Of a stretch of 64,000 nucleotides of DNA, positions 35,468 through 46,092 are shown piece by piece; positions within the stretch are counted from its first letter, which is position 1, and each line of letters starts with the position of its first letter. Origin of the DNA: JACMLD01 sp038207265 (GTDB lineage: Bacteria; Bacteroidota; Bacteroidia; Chitinophagales; Chitinophagaceae); assembly GCA_038207265.1 (NCBI GenBank), contig JBBQZZ010000007.1, positions 124,001 through 188,000 on the forward strand, read 5' to 3'. The notes under the pieces are model-generated. The model ran no database searches. It had not been told where the DNA came from and saw only the letters and a program-made list of their open reading frames with translations. The position numbers were made by a program, and so were the translations under genes.

Positions 35468-35812
35468 TTATTTATTGGTTAATAACCGGATAACGAGCAA
35501 CGCTATTATTACCACCAGGAAAGTGATGTAAACTTGTTTATTATGCCTCGCCAGCCATTCAGGCAGGTAAATATCAAAATTATCCTTTGTTGAATCTGAA
35601 TATTTACGGGCAATGATGGTGAGCGGACATTTATTTTTAAAAAAAGCCAATATCATCCCTTCCAGAAAAATTAAAGATAAGCCAACCCATATCCATTTGT
35701 CGATATAATTGTTCAGTACCGCAAAAAATAAATAGAACAACACGAAGTTGAAAAAAAGCCAGATAATGGTATGAATAATTTTAATAACTGTTAAGGAGGT
35801 TTGGGCTTGCAT
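35468..35812 (-). CDS. Hypothetical membrane protein
   Basis: 114 residues with three hydrophobic helices (about 13-33, 39-57 and 93-112) and a conserved-looking loop CPLTIIARKYSDSTKDNFDIYLPEWLARHNK. This loosely recalls the DUF2784 layout, but I would not assign it. Its stop overlaps or abuts the upstream reading frame of the YdjM-like hydrolase, suggesting co-translation. Confidence 0.7.
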   Translation of the reverse strand: MQAQTSLTVIKIIHTIIWLFFNFVLFYLFFAVLNNYIDKWIWVGLSLIFLEGMILAFFKNKCPLTIIARKYSDSTKDNFDIYLPEWLARHNKQVYITFLVVIIALLVIRLLTNK

Positions 35813-35860
35813 TCATCAACATTTACTTTATCCCGGGTCTTCGGGTATTTTAATTGCAGG

Positions 35861-36964
35861 CTAATTATATAAGCCGTTCTTATTGTATTCTACCTCGGTT
35901 AATTCTATTTCAGCCCAGCTAAAATCGCCTGTTGTAAGTTTCCACGTGACTTTACTTTTACAAGGAATGCGTACACCCTCAAATTCCCTCCATGCTTCAG
36001 ACTGTACCAACCATTTTTCTGTTACGGCTCCTGAATCACTATTAAAATACCTGTCTGCTGCAAATGAAATCATATCTCCATTTTTATCAAAAGTAAATAT
36101 TCCCATAACGGAAATGTCATTAAAGGTCATGATAGCTTTTGCTGAAGTTGAATCAATGCCTTCCCATTTTATATATTCACTCAGCGCAGCTGATGGAAAC
36201 CAACTTGTTTCTGCCAGGTAACGAACCATAGTTGCGGAGTTTATCTTTTCATTGCCTGCTTCTCTGACAACATTGAAAAGGGATAACAATTTTATATTCA
36301 TATTGCCTTCACCATTCTCAAATTTGTCCCTTCCGGATAATTTGATCAAAGGCCACATTTGAACCTGGGTTGTCCATAAAAAGGCAGGTTCATCCACCGT
36401 AAAATATTGTTGTGCTTCAAATGGCAACCAGTTGCCGGATGGTTTCAATCGCATCTGTCCTTTTTGTTTTAACCGCACCGTAGTTATTCGATCCTTTCCT
36501 ACAATACCTGACCGGACCAACCATTTTTGAACAACGGCTGGAAACGGAGATAACATGTCTCTGGTGATTTTGAAATTATGCACGCCATTAACTCTCGCAA
36601 GTATATTTTCAGCTTCCATACGACTCGTTCTATCGAACTGCACACTGCCGTAAGCAGTGATTGTTGCCAACAGAATTAAAATATTTCCGATGGTTCCGAA
36701 GCGCGCATCCCGCCAACTATAAATGATCAGCGCCTGCGATACAATGATAGCTGAACCGGACAACATCCACCAGTTCTCATCCTTTACCAGCAGCATAACC
36801 CCCACGACAAAGAAAAAAAATCCGGTCACCACCCACAACAAACCCAGTGATTTAGTAAACCCTTCTTTCTTTATTTTATTTCCCATTAGTCCAAACGCTT
36901 TGGCAAATCCAATGAAATGAATCAATGCATGTGTAAAAACAATCAATATTAAAAAAAAACGCAT
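35861..36964 (-). CDS. DUF6544/DUF6920-like membrane protein
   Basis: 367 residues. Three N-terminal hydrophobic helices (about 1-110) precede a soluble domain with WLVRSGIVGKDRITTVRLKQKGQMRLKPSGNW, AQQYFTVDEPAFLWTTQVQM, ETSWFPSAALSEYIKWEGID and YNKNGLYN at the end. This pattern is that of a widespread uncharacterised Bacteroidota family I know as DUF6544/DUF6920; function unknown. It is the first gene of a minus-strand group with the 35468-35812 gene. Confidence 0.75.
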   Translation of the reverse strand: MRFFLILIVFTHALIHFIGFAKAFGLMGNKIKKEGFTKSLGLLWVVTGFFFFVVGVMLLVKDENWWMLSGSAIIVSQALIIYSWRDARFGTIGNILILLATITAYGSVQFDRTSRMEAENILARVNGVHNFKITRDMLSPFPAVVQKWLVRSGIVGKDRITTVRLKQKGQMRLKPSGNWLPFEAQQYFTVDEPAFLWTTQVQMWPLIKLSGRDKFENGEGNMNIKLLSLFNVVREAGNEKINSATMVRYLAETSWFPSAALSEYIKWEGIDSTSAKAIMTFNDISVMGIFTFDKNGDMISFAADRYFNSDSGAVTEKWLVQSEAWREFEGVRIPCKSKVTWKLTTGDFSWAEIELTEVEYNKNGLYN

Positions 36965-37169
36965 GTATTTCTATTTTGTCATACTATGATAAACTTACAA
37001 ACCAATTTAGAAGCCAGGGCTGACAACAATCAACCCTCCATTTGACTTTGGACAATATTGAGGGCCCATTACCATCCAGGATTATTCCAGGTGATTACAT
37101 AATGATCAATTTTTACTTACCTTAACCATTTCATTCTATCAACCGATTGCAATACATTAAACTCCCTAG

Positions 37170-38639
37170 ATGAAATTTTTCCAGCGAAAGATATTGGCCA
37201 TCATTCAAATTCAATTAAGTTCACTGTCGCTATTTATTTTCTTAACCGCACAATTAACTGCGCAAATCAGGGTCAGTGCAATAAATAAACACTACCTGGA
37301 ATACCAACACAAACCATTGTTACTGATCACCAGTGCCGAACACTATGGATGCCTCATTAATGCCGAATTTGATTACTTATCTTATCTGAATGCACTGGCA
37401 GCAAGTGGCATGAATCTTACCAGGATTTTCGCGGGTACTACGGTAGAAAGAGAAGCAGATATTTCATGGATGAGATATAGAAATACGTTGGCACCAAAAC
37501 CAAATAAACTAATTGCGCCATGGGCAAGAAGCAATGAGCCGGGCTATTTGAATGCTGGAAATAAATTTGATCTTGATAAATGGGATCCGCATTATTTTGA
37601 ACGATTAAAAGCTATACTAATCCGTGCAAAAAATAGGGGGATCATTGTTGAACTGACGCTGTTTGGCAATCAATACAAAGATTCTTTATGGATGAATTCG
37701 CCCTTACATCCTGCAAATAATATTCAAAAAGAGGGACCGTCAGGATTGAATAGCTTTTTGTTGTTTCAGACATTAAAAGACAGTCAGTTGGTAAAAAGAC
37801 AGGAATTATTTGTAAAGAAAATTATTACTGAACTCAATTCATTCGACAACTTGTATTATGAAATCTGTAATGAACCCTACAATGAGCAAAAAGATTCATT
37901 GTCGGTAGATGCCTGGCATCATCTCATAGTTCAATTGATAAAAACAACTGAGCGCAATCTTCCAAAAAAACACCTGATAGCAATCAACGAATCTGTACCC
38001 GGTGATTCAAATGTGCAGGTAATTAATTACCACTATGTGTATGTGATTGGCAGGCCTTCATTTGATTCGCTGTATCATTTGCGAAAAGTAATTGGTCTTG
38101 ATGAAACGCTGGGTTCCGTGATTGATGCAGACGTTGATGATGTGAGAGTTGAAGCCTGGGATCACATTTTAAAAGCCGGCGGGATTTATAATAATCTTAG
38201 TTGGGAATATACGCCACAAAAACCGGCGGGAAACGATAGTGCGCAGATAATAAGATCCTATTTACAAATATTGCAAAAATTTATGAGCTCATTCGATTAT
38301 ACCAGGATGGAACCGGTTGTTTATCAAACTGCCAATGCCGACAGCCATCTTTTTGTTCGTATACTGGCCGAAAAAGGAAAGCAGTACGCAATGTACCTTC
38401 ACCACAGCGAAACAAAGGGAATTGGAAGCATTTGGGGATATGATGCTATATTAAAAGAGTTCGCGGATAGTATCACCGTTCAAATACCTTCGGGTAAATA
38501 CAGAATGAGGTATTTAAACCCCTCAACAGGGCAATCTTATGGTAATTTAATTTCGTTTACGCATGCAGGTGGTAAAAAAGTTTTTGAAACACCCCGGTAT
38601 ATGACCGATATTGCTATTCAAATCCTGAAAAGCAAATAA
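37170..38639 (+). CDS. GH5-like secreted glycoside hydrolase (cellulase-family fold)
   Basis: 489 residues with a signal peptide (LSLFIFLTAQLTAQ), so exported. A TIM-barrel pattern is visible: an N-terminal AASGMNLTRIF, a strand with RGIIVELTLFG, and the acid/base motif YYEICNEPYNE (N-E-P) typical of clan GH-A. A second candidate catalytic Glu is in VIGLDETLG. The C-terminal part (about 400-489) looks like a beta-sandwich. Substrate cannot be read from the motifs. It starts a plus-strand group with the beta-helix and GH43 genes. Confidence 0.78.
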   Translation: MKFFQRKILAIIQIQLSSLSLFIFLTAQLTAQIRVSAINKHYLEYQHKPLLLITSAEHYGCLINAEFDYLSYLNALAASGMNLTRIFAGTTVEREADISWMRYRNTLAPKPNKLIAPWARSNEPGYLNAGNKFDLDKWDPHYFERLKAILIRAKNRGIIVELTLFGNQYKDSLWMNSPLHPANNIQKEGPSGLNSFLLFQTLKDSQLVKRQELFVKKIITELNSFDNLYYEICNEPYNEQKDSLSVDAWHHLIVQLIKTTERNLPKKHLIAINESVPGDSNVQVINYHYVYVIGRPSFDSLYHLRKVIGLDETLGSVIDADVDDVRVEAWDHILKAGGIYNNLSWEYTPQKPAGNDSAQIIRSYLQILQKFMSSFDYTRMEPVVYQTANADSHLFVRILAEKGKQYAMYLHHSETKGIGSIWGYDAILKEFADSITVQIPSGKYRMRYLNPSTGQSYGNLISFTHAGGKKVFETPRYMTDIAIQILKSK

Positions 38640-38678
38640 GGGGAAGCAAAGAATTATTACCTTCAGAAATCCTTTTAT

Positions 38679-40253
38679 ATGTCTCTATTCAATATCCATA
38701 AAGTAAAATACCTGCTGTTTGCGCCGGCCTTTTATTGTTGCCATAACAATACGAATACCACAGTAGGTATGCAAGATTCACAACACACTTATTACCTGAA
38801 CAATAATGGCAATGACAATGCGGATGGCAGCAAATCAAAACCATGGAAGTCAATTGCCAAATTAAATATTGTCAATTTAAAACCCGGTGATACGGTATTT
38901 TTTGAAGGTGGGCAAACATTCAAAGGCAACATGGTTATTGATTCAGGAAACAATGGTAAAAATGATAAACCTATAGTAATTACATCAGCAGGTACCGCAA
39001 AGCCCGTAATTGATGGAGACAGCGGAACAGCTTTTACCATTAATAAATGCCGCTATATTACCATAACAAATCTTGAATTGGAGGGCCTTGGAAGAAAGCA
39101 GGGAAATATAAAAGATGGACTTTTATTAAACCACTGTGAATATATAACTGTTTCCGATTTACATATTCATGGATTTCAAAAATCAGGTTTGCTCATCAAC
39201 AGTTGTACGAACATTGAAGCAAAAAAAATTCATGCCAGCGAAAACGGATTTGCAGGCATCTTTGTTAATGCTGACGGCGATAAAAGCAGATCTTCGAATA
39301 TCCATATCAGTTATTGTGCGACAGAAAACAACCCAGGCGATCCAACCAACTTTACCAATCACAGTGGAAATGGCATTTTAGCGGGACTCTGTAAAAATGT
39401 ACTGATAGAATATTGTACCGCCACTAACAATGGCTGGGACATGCCACGCACGGGAAACGGCCCTGTTGGTATCTGGTGCTATGAAGCAGACAGCGTTGTT
39501 ATTCAACATTGCCTATCGTACAGGAATAAGACTTCCAAAGGTGGCGCGGATGGTGGCGGATTTGATTTAGATGGCGGTGTTACAAATTCCATCATTCAAT
39601 ACTGCCTTTCGTATGAAAACCAGGGAAGTGGTTATGGTATCTTCCAATACGCAGGAGCCAGCAGATGGAACAATAATACCATCCGGTATTGTATCAGTGA
39701 AAATGATGGCAGTGTATCACCCGCGCATGCCAGTGTTTTTATCTGGAATAGCTCAGCGGATACCAGCCAGTTCAGCAATTGCTATTTTTACAACAATACA
39801 ATTTACAATGCAAAAGGTGCGGTCATCAGTTATGAAGCACAAAGCAAAAATGCGGGTTTCCGGTTCTATAATAATATTTTTGTAGGGAAGAACGCGTTGG
39901 TACTGGGTAAGGAAACCAATAGTACTTACCTGGCAAATAACTGGTATAGCCTGAAGGATCGGTTCAACAGTGAAGAAAATATGATTTTTGTCGAATGGGC
40001 AAATGCTAAGAAAAAAGAAATATGGAATGGAAATTTAGTGGGATTAAATATGGATCCTTCATTCAGGAATGCCGGATCTTCAAATATTTTTTTACCCGGG
40101 GAATTGTTGAATTTCAGTAATTATCAGTTGCCCACACAATCTATATTAAGAACAAAAGGACTTGATTTACAAAAATTATTTGGAATTGATAACGGAGGCA
40201 AATCATTCAATCAAAATCCTGCAACAGTAAATGGAATCGGCGCATGCTTTTAA
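38679..40253 (+). CDS. Right-handed parallel beta-helix protein (polysaccharide lyase/epimerase-like)
   Basis: 524 residues. After a hydrophobic N-terminus, the sequence has the pattern typical of secreted beta-helix enzymes: YYLNNNGNDNADGSKSKPWKSIAKLN and LKPGDTVFFEGGQTFKG, then many short repeats (ITITNLELEG, ITVSDLHIHG, IHISYCATENN, VIQHCLSYRN) that form stacked beta-coils. Such proteins bind or cleave acidic polysaccharides such as pectin. No catalytic residues can be identified with certainty. It lies 39 bp after the GH5-like gene and overlaps no other gene. Confidence 0.8.
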   Translation: MSLFNIHKVKYLLFAPAFYCCHNNTNTTVGMQDSQHTYYLNNNGNDNADGSKSKPWKSIAKLNIVNLKPGDTVFFEGGQTFKGNMVIDSGNNGKNDKPIVITSAGTAKPVIDGDSGTAFTINKCRYITITNLELEGLGRKQGNIKDGLLLNHCEYITVSDLHIHGFQKSGLLINSCTNIEAKKIHASENGFAGIFVNADGDKSRSSNIHISYCATENNPGDPTNFTNHSGNGILAGLCKNVLIEYCTATNNGWDMPRTGNGPVGIWCYEADSVVIQHCLSYRNKTSKGGADGGGFDLDGGVTNSIIQYCLSYENQGSGYGIFQYAGASRWNNNTIRYCISENDGSVSPAHASVFIWNSSADTSQFSNCYFYNNTIYNAKGAVISYEAQSKNAGFRFYNNIFVGKNALVLGKETNSTYLANNWYSLKDRFNSEENMIFVEWANAKKKEIWNGNLVGLNMDPSFRNAGSSNIFLPGELLNFSNYQLPTQSILRTKGLDLQKLFGIDNGGKSFNQNPATVNGIGACF

Positions 40254-40264
40254 AGTGTAGCAAT

Positions 40265-41278
40265 ATGAAAACCTTGTTATGTTATTTTCTACTGATTAAT
40301 TCTTTTACGATGATTGGTCAGCAAAATACTGATTTTGTTCCGGGTAAAATCTGGAAAGATATAAATGGGAATGCCATCAATGCCCATGGTGGCGGATTAT
40401 TATATTATCATGGTGTCTATTATTGGTACGGAGAATACAAAATAGGAAAAACCAGGAGAGTTGAGCATATTACCAGTTGGGAAGATTATCGTGTCAATGC
40501 CGGAGGAGTCTCCTGCTATTCCTCAAGAGATTTGTTGAATTGGAAATTTGAAGCGGTTGCTCTTTCGCCCAACACAAAAGACAGCGCACACGATTTACAT
40601 GTAAGTAAGGTAATAGAAAGGCCAAAAGTAATTTTCAATAAAAAAACCGGGAAATTTGTAATGTGGCTGCACCTGGATTCAGAAGATTATAGTTATGCGC
40701 GCGCGGGTGTTGCTGTAAGTGATAAGCCTGCCGGACCCTTTCGTTTTGTGAAAAGTGATAGACCCAATGATGCGATGGCCAGGGACATGACCATCTTCCA
40801 GGACGAAGACGGCAAAGCCTATCATTTTTTTTCATCCGAAAACAATGCTACTATGCACGTAGTGCTATTAGATGATGATTACCTTTCGCACACTAAAATT
40901 GAAAAAAGAATATTGATTGATCAATCAAGAGAAGCTCCTGCAGTTTTCAAATTCAATAAAAAATATTACCTGGTTTCCTCAGGTTGTACTGGCTGGTCGC
41001 CCAATCCAGCTTCTTATGCCGTTGCAGATGAAATATTTGGTGAATGGAAGCAATATGGTAATCCCTGTACCGGCAAAAACGCAGATTCTACATATGGTGC
41101 ACAGAGTACTTATATATTACCTGTACAGGGAAAAAAGAATGCATTTATTTTTCTTGCTGATCGATGGAATAAAACAAACCTGGAAGACTCGAGATATGTA
41201 TGGTTGCCGTTGATGATGAAAGACGAAAAGCCCGTTATCAGTTGGGAAGAGAAATGGAATCTTTTATTTTTTAAATAA
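40265..41278 (+). CDS. GH43 glycoside hydrolase, exo-beta-1,3-galactanase-like (subfamily 24)
   Basis: 337 residues from the ATG at 40265, with a signal peptide (LLCYFLLINSFTMIGQQ). The start GKIWKDINGNAINAHGGGLLYYHGVYYWYGE, then ERPKVIFN, SREAPAVF and YGAQSTYILPV match the pattern I recall for exo-beta-1,3-galactanases. In these, Glu of ERPK is the acid, Glu of REAP tunes it, and the Gln of GAQST replaces the usual catalytic Asp base. This suggests action on arabinogalactan side chains. It lies 11 bp after the beta-helix gene. Confidence 0.78.
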   Translation: MKTLLCYFLLINSFTMIGQQNTDFVPGKIWKDINGNAINAHGGGLLYYHGVYYWYGEYKIGKTRRVEHITSWEDYRVNAGGVSCYSSRDLLNWKFEAVALSPNTKDSAHDLHVSKVIERPKVIFNKKTGKFVMWLHLDSEDYSYARAGVAVSDKPAGPFRFVKSDRPNDAMARDMTIFQDEDGKAYHFFSSENNATMHVVLLDDDYLSHTKIEKRILIDQSREAPAVFKFNKKYYLVSSGCTGWSPNPASYAVADEIFGEWKQYGNPCTGKNADSTYGAQSTYILPVQGKKNAFIFLADRWNKTNLEDSRYVWLPLMMKDEKPVISWEEKWNLLFFK

Positions 41279-41354
41279 TTTATTTCAGCCATGGCATTTA
41301 TTGCTGACCATCTTAATAAAATAGCGAGGCGATATTTTTTTGTGGGAAACTTTA

Positions 41355-42236
41355 TTAAAGAAAGGCAATCAACACTTGCCATGCCTTTTCTACCTGTCCC
41401 AATTTAAGCAATGCTTTTGCATAAGTATGCAATTCTTTTTCCATTTCATTGGGATGGCCTGAGTAGTATTGGAAAATCTTTTTTAATGAATCGTCTTCAA
41501 AGGCAGGGTCGATAACGGGGAGTTCGTGAACATTGCCCAGTTGTCCCAGATCATTCCCGTTGAGAACAGTACTCCTTCGTATAGGTTCCGGTAAAGCGTC
41601 AATACCAATTCCTATTTGCTGGTTGGGTTTTTCTACTATAAAAAGATTTTCGCTATCTACTTTACAGTACCAATCGCCACCCAATCTTGCTACATGATGT
41701 ATTTTCGCCTGTTCTATTCTTTTGTTTTTATCTAGAATGCTATCGTCAATGTGCATACGCAATACTTCGCAGATAACCAGGTTGCCGGCACCCGCGTGGA
41801 CTCCCAAAACTTTAATCTCATTGACGGCGCACTCCATTTTTATTTTGCTTTCCTTTACCATGGGCGGTTTTACGATAGTGGCAGGCTCCTGGTTAAAGCC
41901 TGCTTTTATAAACTCATTGATGTTCTTTGGAAACTCACAACTGGCGAGGCTTACCTGTTGTACCATTGGCAAGTCAACTATATTAATAACCACTTCCGGC
42001 ACTTCCATTATATTTTGAAGCGTATGTTTGGTAGTATTATCACGTACTCGTCGGCTGGGCGAAAAAATGACGATGGGTGGGTTGGATGAAAACAGGTTAA
42101 AAAAGCTAAATGGACTCAGGTTTACATTACCCTTTGCATCGATAGTGCTGGCAAAACAAATCGGCCTTGGAGCGATAGCATGTTGCAGGTAATGCTGCAC
42201 ATCTACAAGTTTCAGATCTTTTAAATCAATAATCAT
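41355..42236 (-). CDS. Flavin reductase-like domain protein of the homogentisate operon
   Basis: 293 residues from the ATG at 42236 (MIIDLKDLKLVDVQHYLQ). The flavin-reductase-like split barrel covers about residues 5-210: HAIAPRPICFASTIDAKGNVNLSPFSFFNLFSSNPP is its FMN-binding signature. A C-terminal extension (about 215-293) has helical repeats (LHTYAKALLKLGQVEKAWQVL). It is the last gene of the hpd-hmgA-fah group. Its role in tyrosine breakdown is not shown; an enzyme for maleylacetoacetate isomerisation is otherwise missing from this operon. Confidence 0.85.
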   Translation of the reverse strand: MIIDLKDLKLVDVQHYLQHAIAPRPICFASTIDAKGNVNLSPFSFFNLFSSNPPIVIFSPSRRVRDNTTKHTLQNIMEVPEVVINIVDLPMVQQVSLASCEFPKNINEFIKAGFNQEPATIVKPPMVKESKIKMECAVNEIKVLGVHAGAGNLVICEVLRMHIDDSILDKNKRIEQAKIHHVARLGGDWYCKVDSENLFIVEKPNQQIGIGIDALPEPIRRSTVLNGNDLGQLGNVHELPVIDPAFEDDSLKKIFQYYSGHPNEMEKELHTYAKALLKLGQVEKAWQVLIAFL

Positions 42237-42295
42237 AAGTATACTTATCAACTTACAGATACAAACCGGGTACAAAAATCGATTCACCTGCCCAG

Positions 42296-43306
42296 TTATG
42301 ATTTTTTCTTTTTCGCGAGGATCGAAAAATCTGTATCTTCTTTGACAATTTTATTGGTTAATATACCCAGGCCTTCAACTTCCATTTCTATCACATCGCC
42401 AGCTTGTAACCAATGTTCTTTATAGTTAGGATCGTTTAATTTACCAGTTCCGTTTAATTCCAAAAAGCAACCGGTTCCTACAGTTCCACTGCCAATTACA
42501 TCGCCGGGGTATAAATCAACACCATAAGCACAACGTTCTATTATTTCGGCAAAGGTCCAATCCATATCAGCCATGTTGCCCGAACTCACCTGCATACCAT
42601 TTATGCTACACTTCATATGAAGGTTGAATCTGTTACCGACATGATCTTTTTTTGCGGTCACTCTATATTTCTCCAGTTCATCGGGGGTAACCAGCCAGGG
42701 GCCAATCACAGTAGCAAAGTCTTTTCCTTTGGCAGGACCCAGGTTCAACATCATCTCTTCCATCTGCAATTGTCTTGCACTCATATCGTTCATGATCATG
42801 TATCCACCTATATATTCATCGGCTTCCGCTGCGGTAATATTTCGTCCCTGTCTGCAGATGACAATGGCAACTTCTAATTCAAAATCAAGTTTTGCAAAAT
42901 GATCTGGCATGCAATAAATTTCTCCCGGACCTTTTATGCTTCGGTGGTTGGTGAAATAAAACACCGGGTACTGATCAAACTCAGGAATCATTTCCACCCG
43001 GCGATTTTTTCTTGCTGCTGCTACATGTTGCCGAAATGCATAACCATCCCTGCATGAACTGGGATGCGGTACAGGTGCCAGCAAATGAATAGAATCAACA
43101 GACAAAGCGTTCGCAGTTTGAATATCACTTTCAATTAACGACTGACTGGCAATTAAAGCCAATGGAAAATATTCATCCCAACTGTTCAGGAAGGAGCCCA
43201 TGTTATTGGGAAGTTTGGCATCGAGTGATTCCATGTCATACAGCCATCCGTTATAGTAAATAGCAAGTCGTTCTGATCCTTCGAATAGATAAGTGGCTAA
43301 TTTCAT
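42296..43306 (-). CDS. Fumarylacetoacetate hydrolase family protein
   Basis: 336 residues. The FAH fold is visible in the C-terminal two-thirds, with metal-binding residues in DFELEVAIVI, MNDMSARQLQ, GPAKGKDFATVIGPWLVT and DVIGSGTVGTGCFLELNG. The N-terminal part is the usual small domain. It hydrolyses fumarylacetoacetate to fumarate and acetoacetate at the end of tyrosine/homogentisate degradation. It lies between hmgA and the flavin-reductase-like gene. Confidence 0.9.
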   Translation of the reverse strand: MKLATYLFEGSERLAIYYNGWLYDMESLDAKLPNNMGSFLNSWDEYFPLALIASQSLIESDIQTANALSVDSIHLLAPVPHPSSCRDGYAFRQHVAAARKNRRVEMIPEFDQYPVFYFTNHRSIKGPGEIYCMPDHFAKLDFELEVAIVICRQGRNITAAEADEYIGGYMIMNDMSARQLQMEEMMLNLGPAKGKDFATVIGPWLVTPDELEKYRVTAKKDHVGNRFNLHMKCSINGMQVSSGNMADMDWTFAEIIERCAYGVDLYPGDVIGSGTVGTGCFLELNGTGKLNDPNYKEHWLQAGDVIEMEVEGLGILTNKIVKEDTDFSILAKKKKS

Positions 43307-43450
43307 TGTTGCGAAAATTAAAGTTTTGTATGCGCGCTTAATTGGGTTTATTTCTATAAGAGCAAAGCAAATTTCTATTCTAGATAAATAGTAAGTAACC
43401 TATCCGGTTATTTGTACATAAATAATACGCTAGTCATAAAGAATATTTTC

Positions 43451-44608
43451 TTATTCTGCCCAACTCATCAGGTATTCCTTGTTCTCAATATCCAATGCTT
43501 GTCTGGTAATCATCAGCGGATGAAACGTATCAACCATTACGGCCAGTTCCCTTGTTTCTTTAGCACCAATACTTTTTTGTACAGTACCGGGGTGTGGTCC
43601 ATGTGGAATTCCTGCCGGATGCAAGGTTATCATACCACGGGTTACATTTTTGCGACTCATGAAGTCTCCGTCTACATAGTACAATAATTCATCGCTGTCA
43701 ATATTACTGTGATTGTATGGAGCAGGAATTGCATCAGGATGATAATCGTACATTCTTGGTACAAATGAACAGACTACAAAATTGTTTGCTTCAAAAGTCT
43801 GGTGGGTGGGAGGAGGTTGATGCACCCTGCCGGTGATGGGTTCAAAATCGTGAATAGAAAAAATGTATGGATAGCAACAGCCATCCCATCCCACCACATC
43901 AAATGGATGTGTGCCATAATGCAAACCATATAACATGCCTTTCTTTTTTGCTTTAATCAGAAAGTCGCCTTTCTTATCAATGGTGATTAAGTTTTGCGGG
44001 GTGCGGATATCTCTTTCACAATAAGGCGAATGTTCCATCAGCTGACCAAAGTTGCTCAGGTAACGTTTAGGATAACGCAATGGCGAAAATGATTCAACAA
44101 TAAACAACCGGTTTTTTTCACCTGAGAATTCAATTTGATAAATGGTGCCCCTGGGAAGGATGATATAGTCGCCATATTTGAAAACGAGTTCACCATACTG
44201 GGTGTGCACGGTTCCGCTGCCTTCATGTACAAAAATCAGTTCATCGGCGTCTGTGTTTTTATAAAAATAATCTTTCGTGCCCTTTTGCGGAGCCGCTAAC
44301 ACAATATGACAATCATTGTTAACCAGCACTGGAATCCGGCTTTCTAAATAATCCCCGGCTGCTGTAATATTAAAACCTTCAAAGCAACGGTGTTGCAGCA
44401 TTTTTTCTTCCGCTATCTGTGGACTAACATTTACCTGCTTTTCTACTTTAATAATTTGAGTAGGTGGGTGACAATGGTAAAGCAAACAATAATCATTGCT
44501 AAAACCTTCCGTACTGAATAATTGTTCGGAATATAAGCTACCGTCGGGCTTACGAAACTGTGTATGGCGCTTGTGTGGTATTGTTCCAAGACTCTGGTAA
44601 TGTGGCAT
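43451..44608 (-). CDS. hmgA: Homogentisate 1,2-dioxygenase
   Basis: 385 residues. Cupin-type enzyme with the conserved start HYQSLGTIPHKRHTQFRKPDGSLYSEQL and the C-terminal region GWDGCCYPYIFSIHDFEPITGRVHQPP that carries iron-ligand residues; ITLHPAGIPHGPHPG also fits. It opens the aromatic ring of homogentisate using Fe2+ and O2. It follows hpd by 86 bp and precedes fah, a standard catabolic order. Confidence 0.93.
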   Translation of the reverse strand: MPHYQSLGTIPHKRHTQFRKPDGSLYSEQLFSTEGFSNDYCLLYHCHPPTQIIKVEKQVNVSPQIAEEKMLQHRCFEGFNITAAGDYLESRIPVLVNNDCHIVLAAPQKGTKDYFYKNTDADELIFVHEGSGTVHTQYGELVFKYGDYIILPRGTIYQIEFSGEKNRLFIVESFSPLRYPKRYLSNFGQLMEHSPYCERDIRTPQNLITIDKKGDFLIKAKKKGMLYGLHYGTHPFDVVGWDGCCYPYIFSIHDFEPITGRVHQPPPTHQTFEANNFVVCSFVPRMYDYHPDAIPAPYNHSNIDSDELLYYVDGDFMSRKNVTRGMITLHPAGIPHGPHPGTVQKSIGAKETRELAVMVDTFHPLMITRQALDIENKEYLMSWAE

Positions 44609-44694
44609 AGTATTGAGTATTTATGGCAATGTTTATTCCTGTTAATAATGCTTGTTGCAATTCCGCAGAAAATCTATGCTGAGGTTGATAGGTA

Positions 44695-45792
<1,098 letters not shown>

Positions 45793-46092
45793 AAAAATAA
45801 TTTAATGAGAAAGAAAAATTACTAAAAAAACTCAGGCTGAACCAGCCAGGGAGCGAGGGATTATTGACAATCTTCTGCAAGCGCAACCATCAGCAAAACA
45901 TAATCGCTGCGCTTGTCATAAAATATCTTATTGGGGTAATCTGGTCGCATTACTAATAAATGGTAATACAAATATAGAGAGAATCTTTGCAGCAATCAAT
46001 ACAATGCCCTGCAGTAAAAAAAAGAAGGCGCATCTCTAAAGCAACGGGGACATCTTTTCTACCGGAACCGGGTCTACAAAAATCTGGTACAA
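45793..46092. other. Intergenic region upstream of hpd
   Basis: 300 bp between the hpd start and the stop of the Gfo/Idh/MocA gene, both on the minus strand. It should hold the hpd operon promoter. I see no clear TAnnTTTG element at a convincing distance, no TGAT-N4-ATCA box, no RNA gene and no coding frame. Confidence 0.5.
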
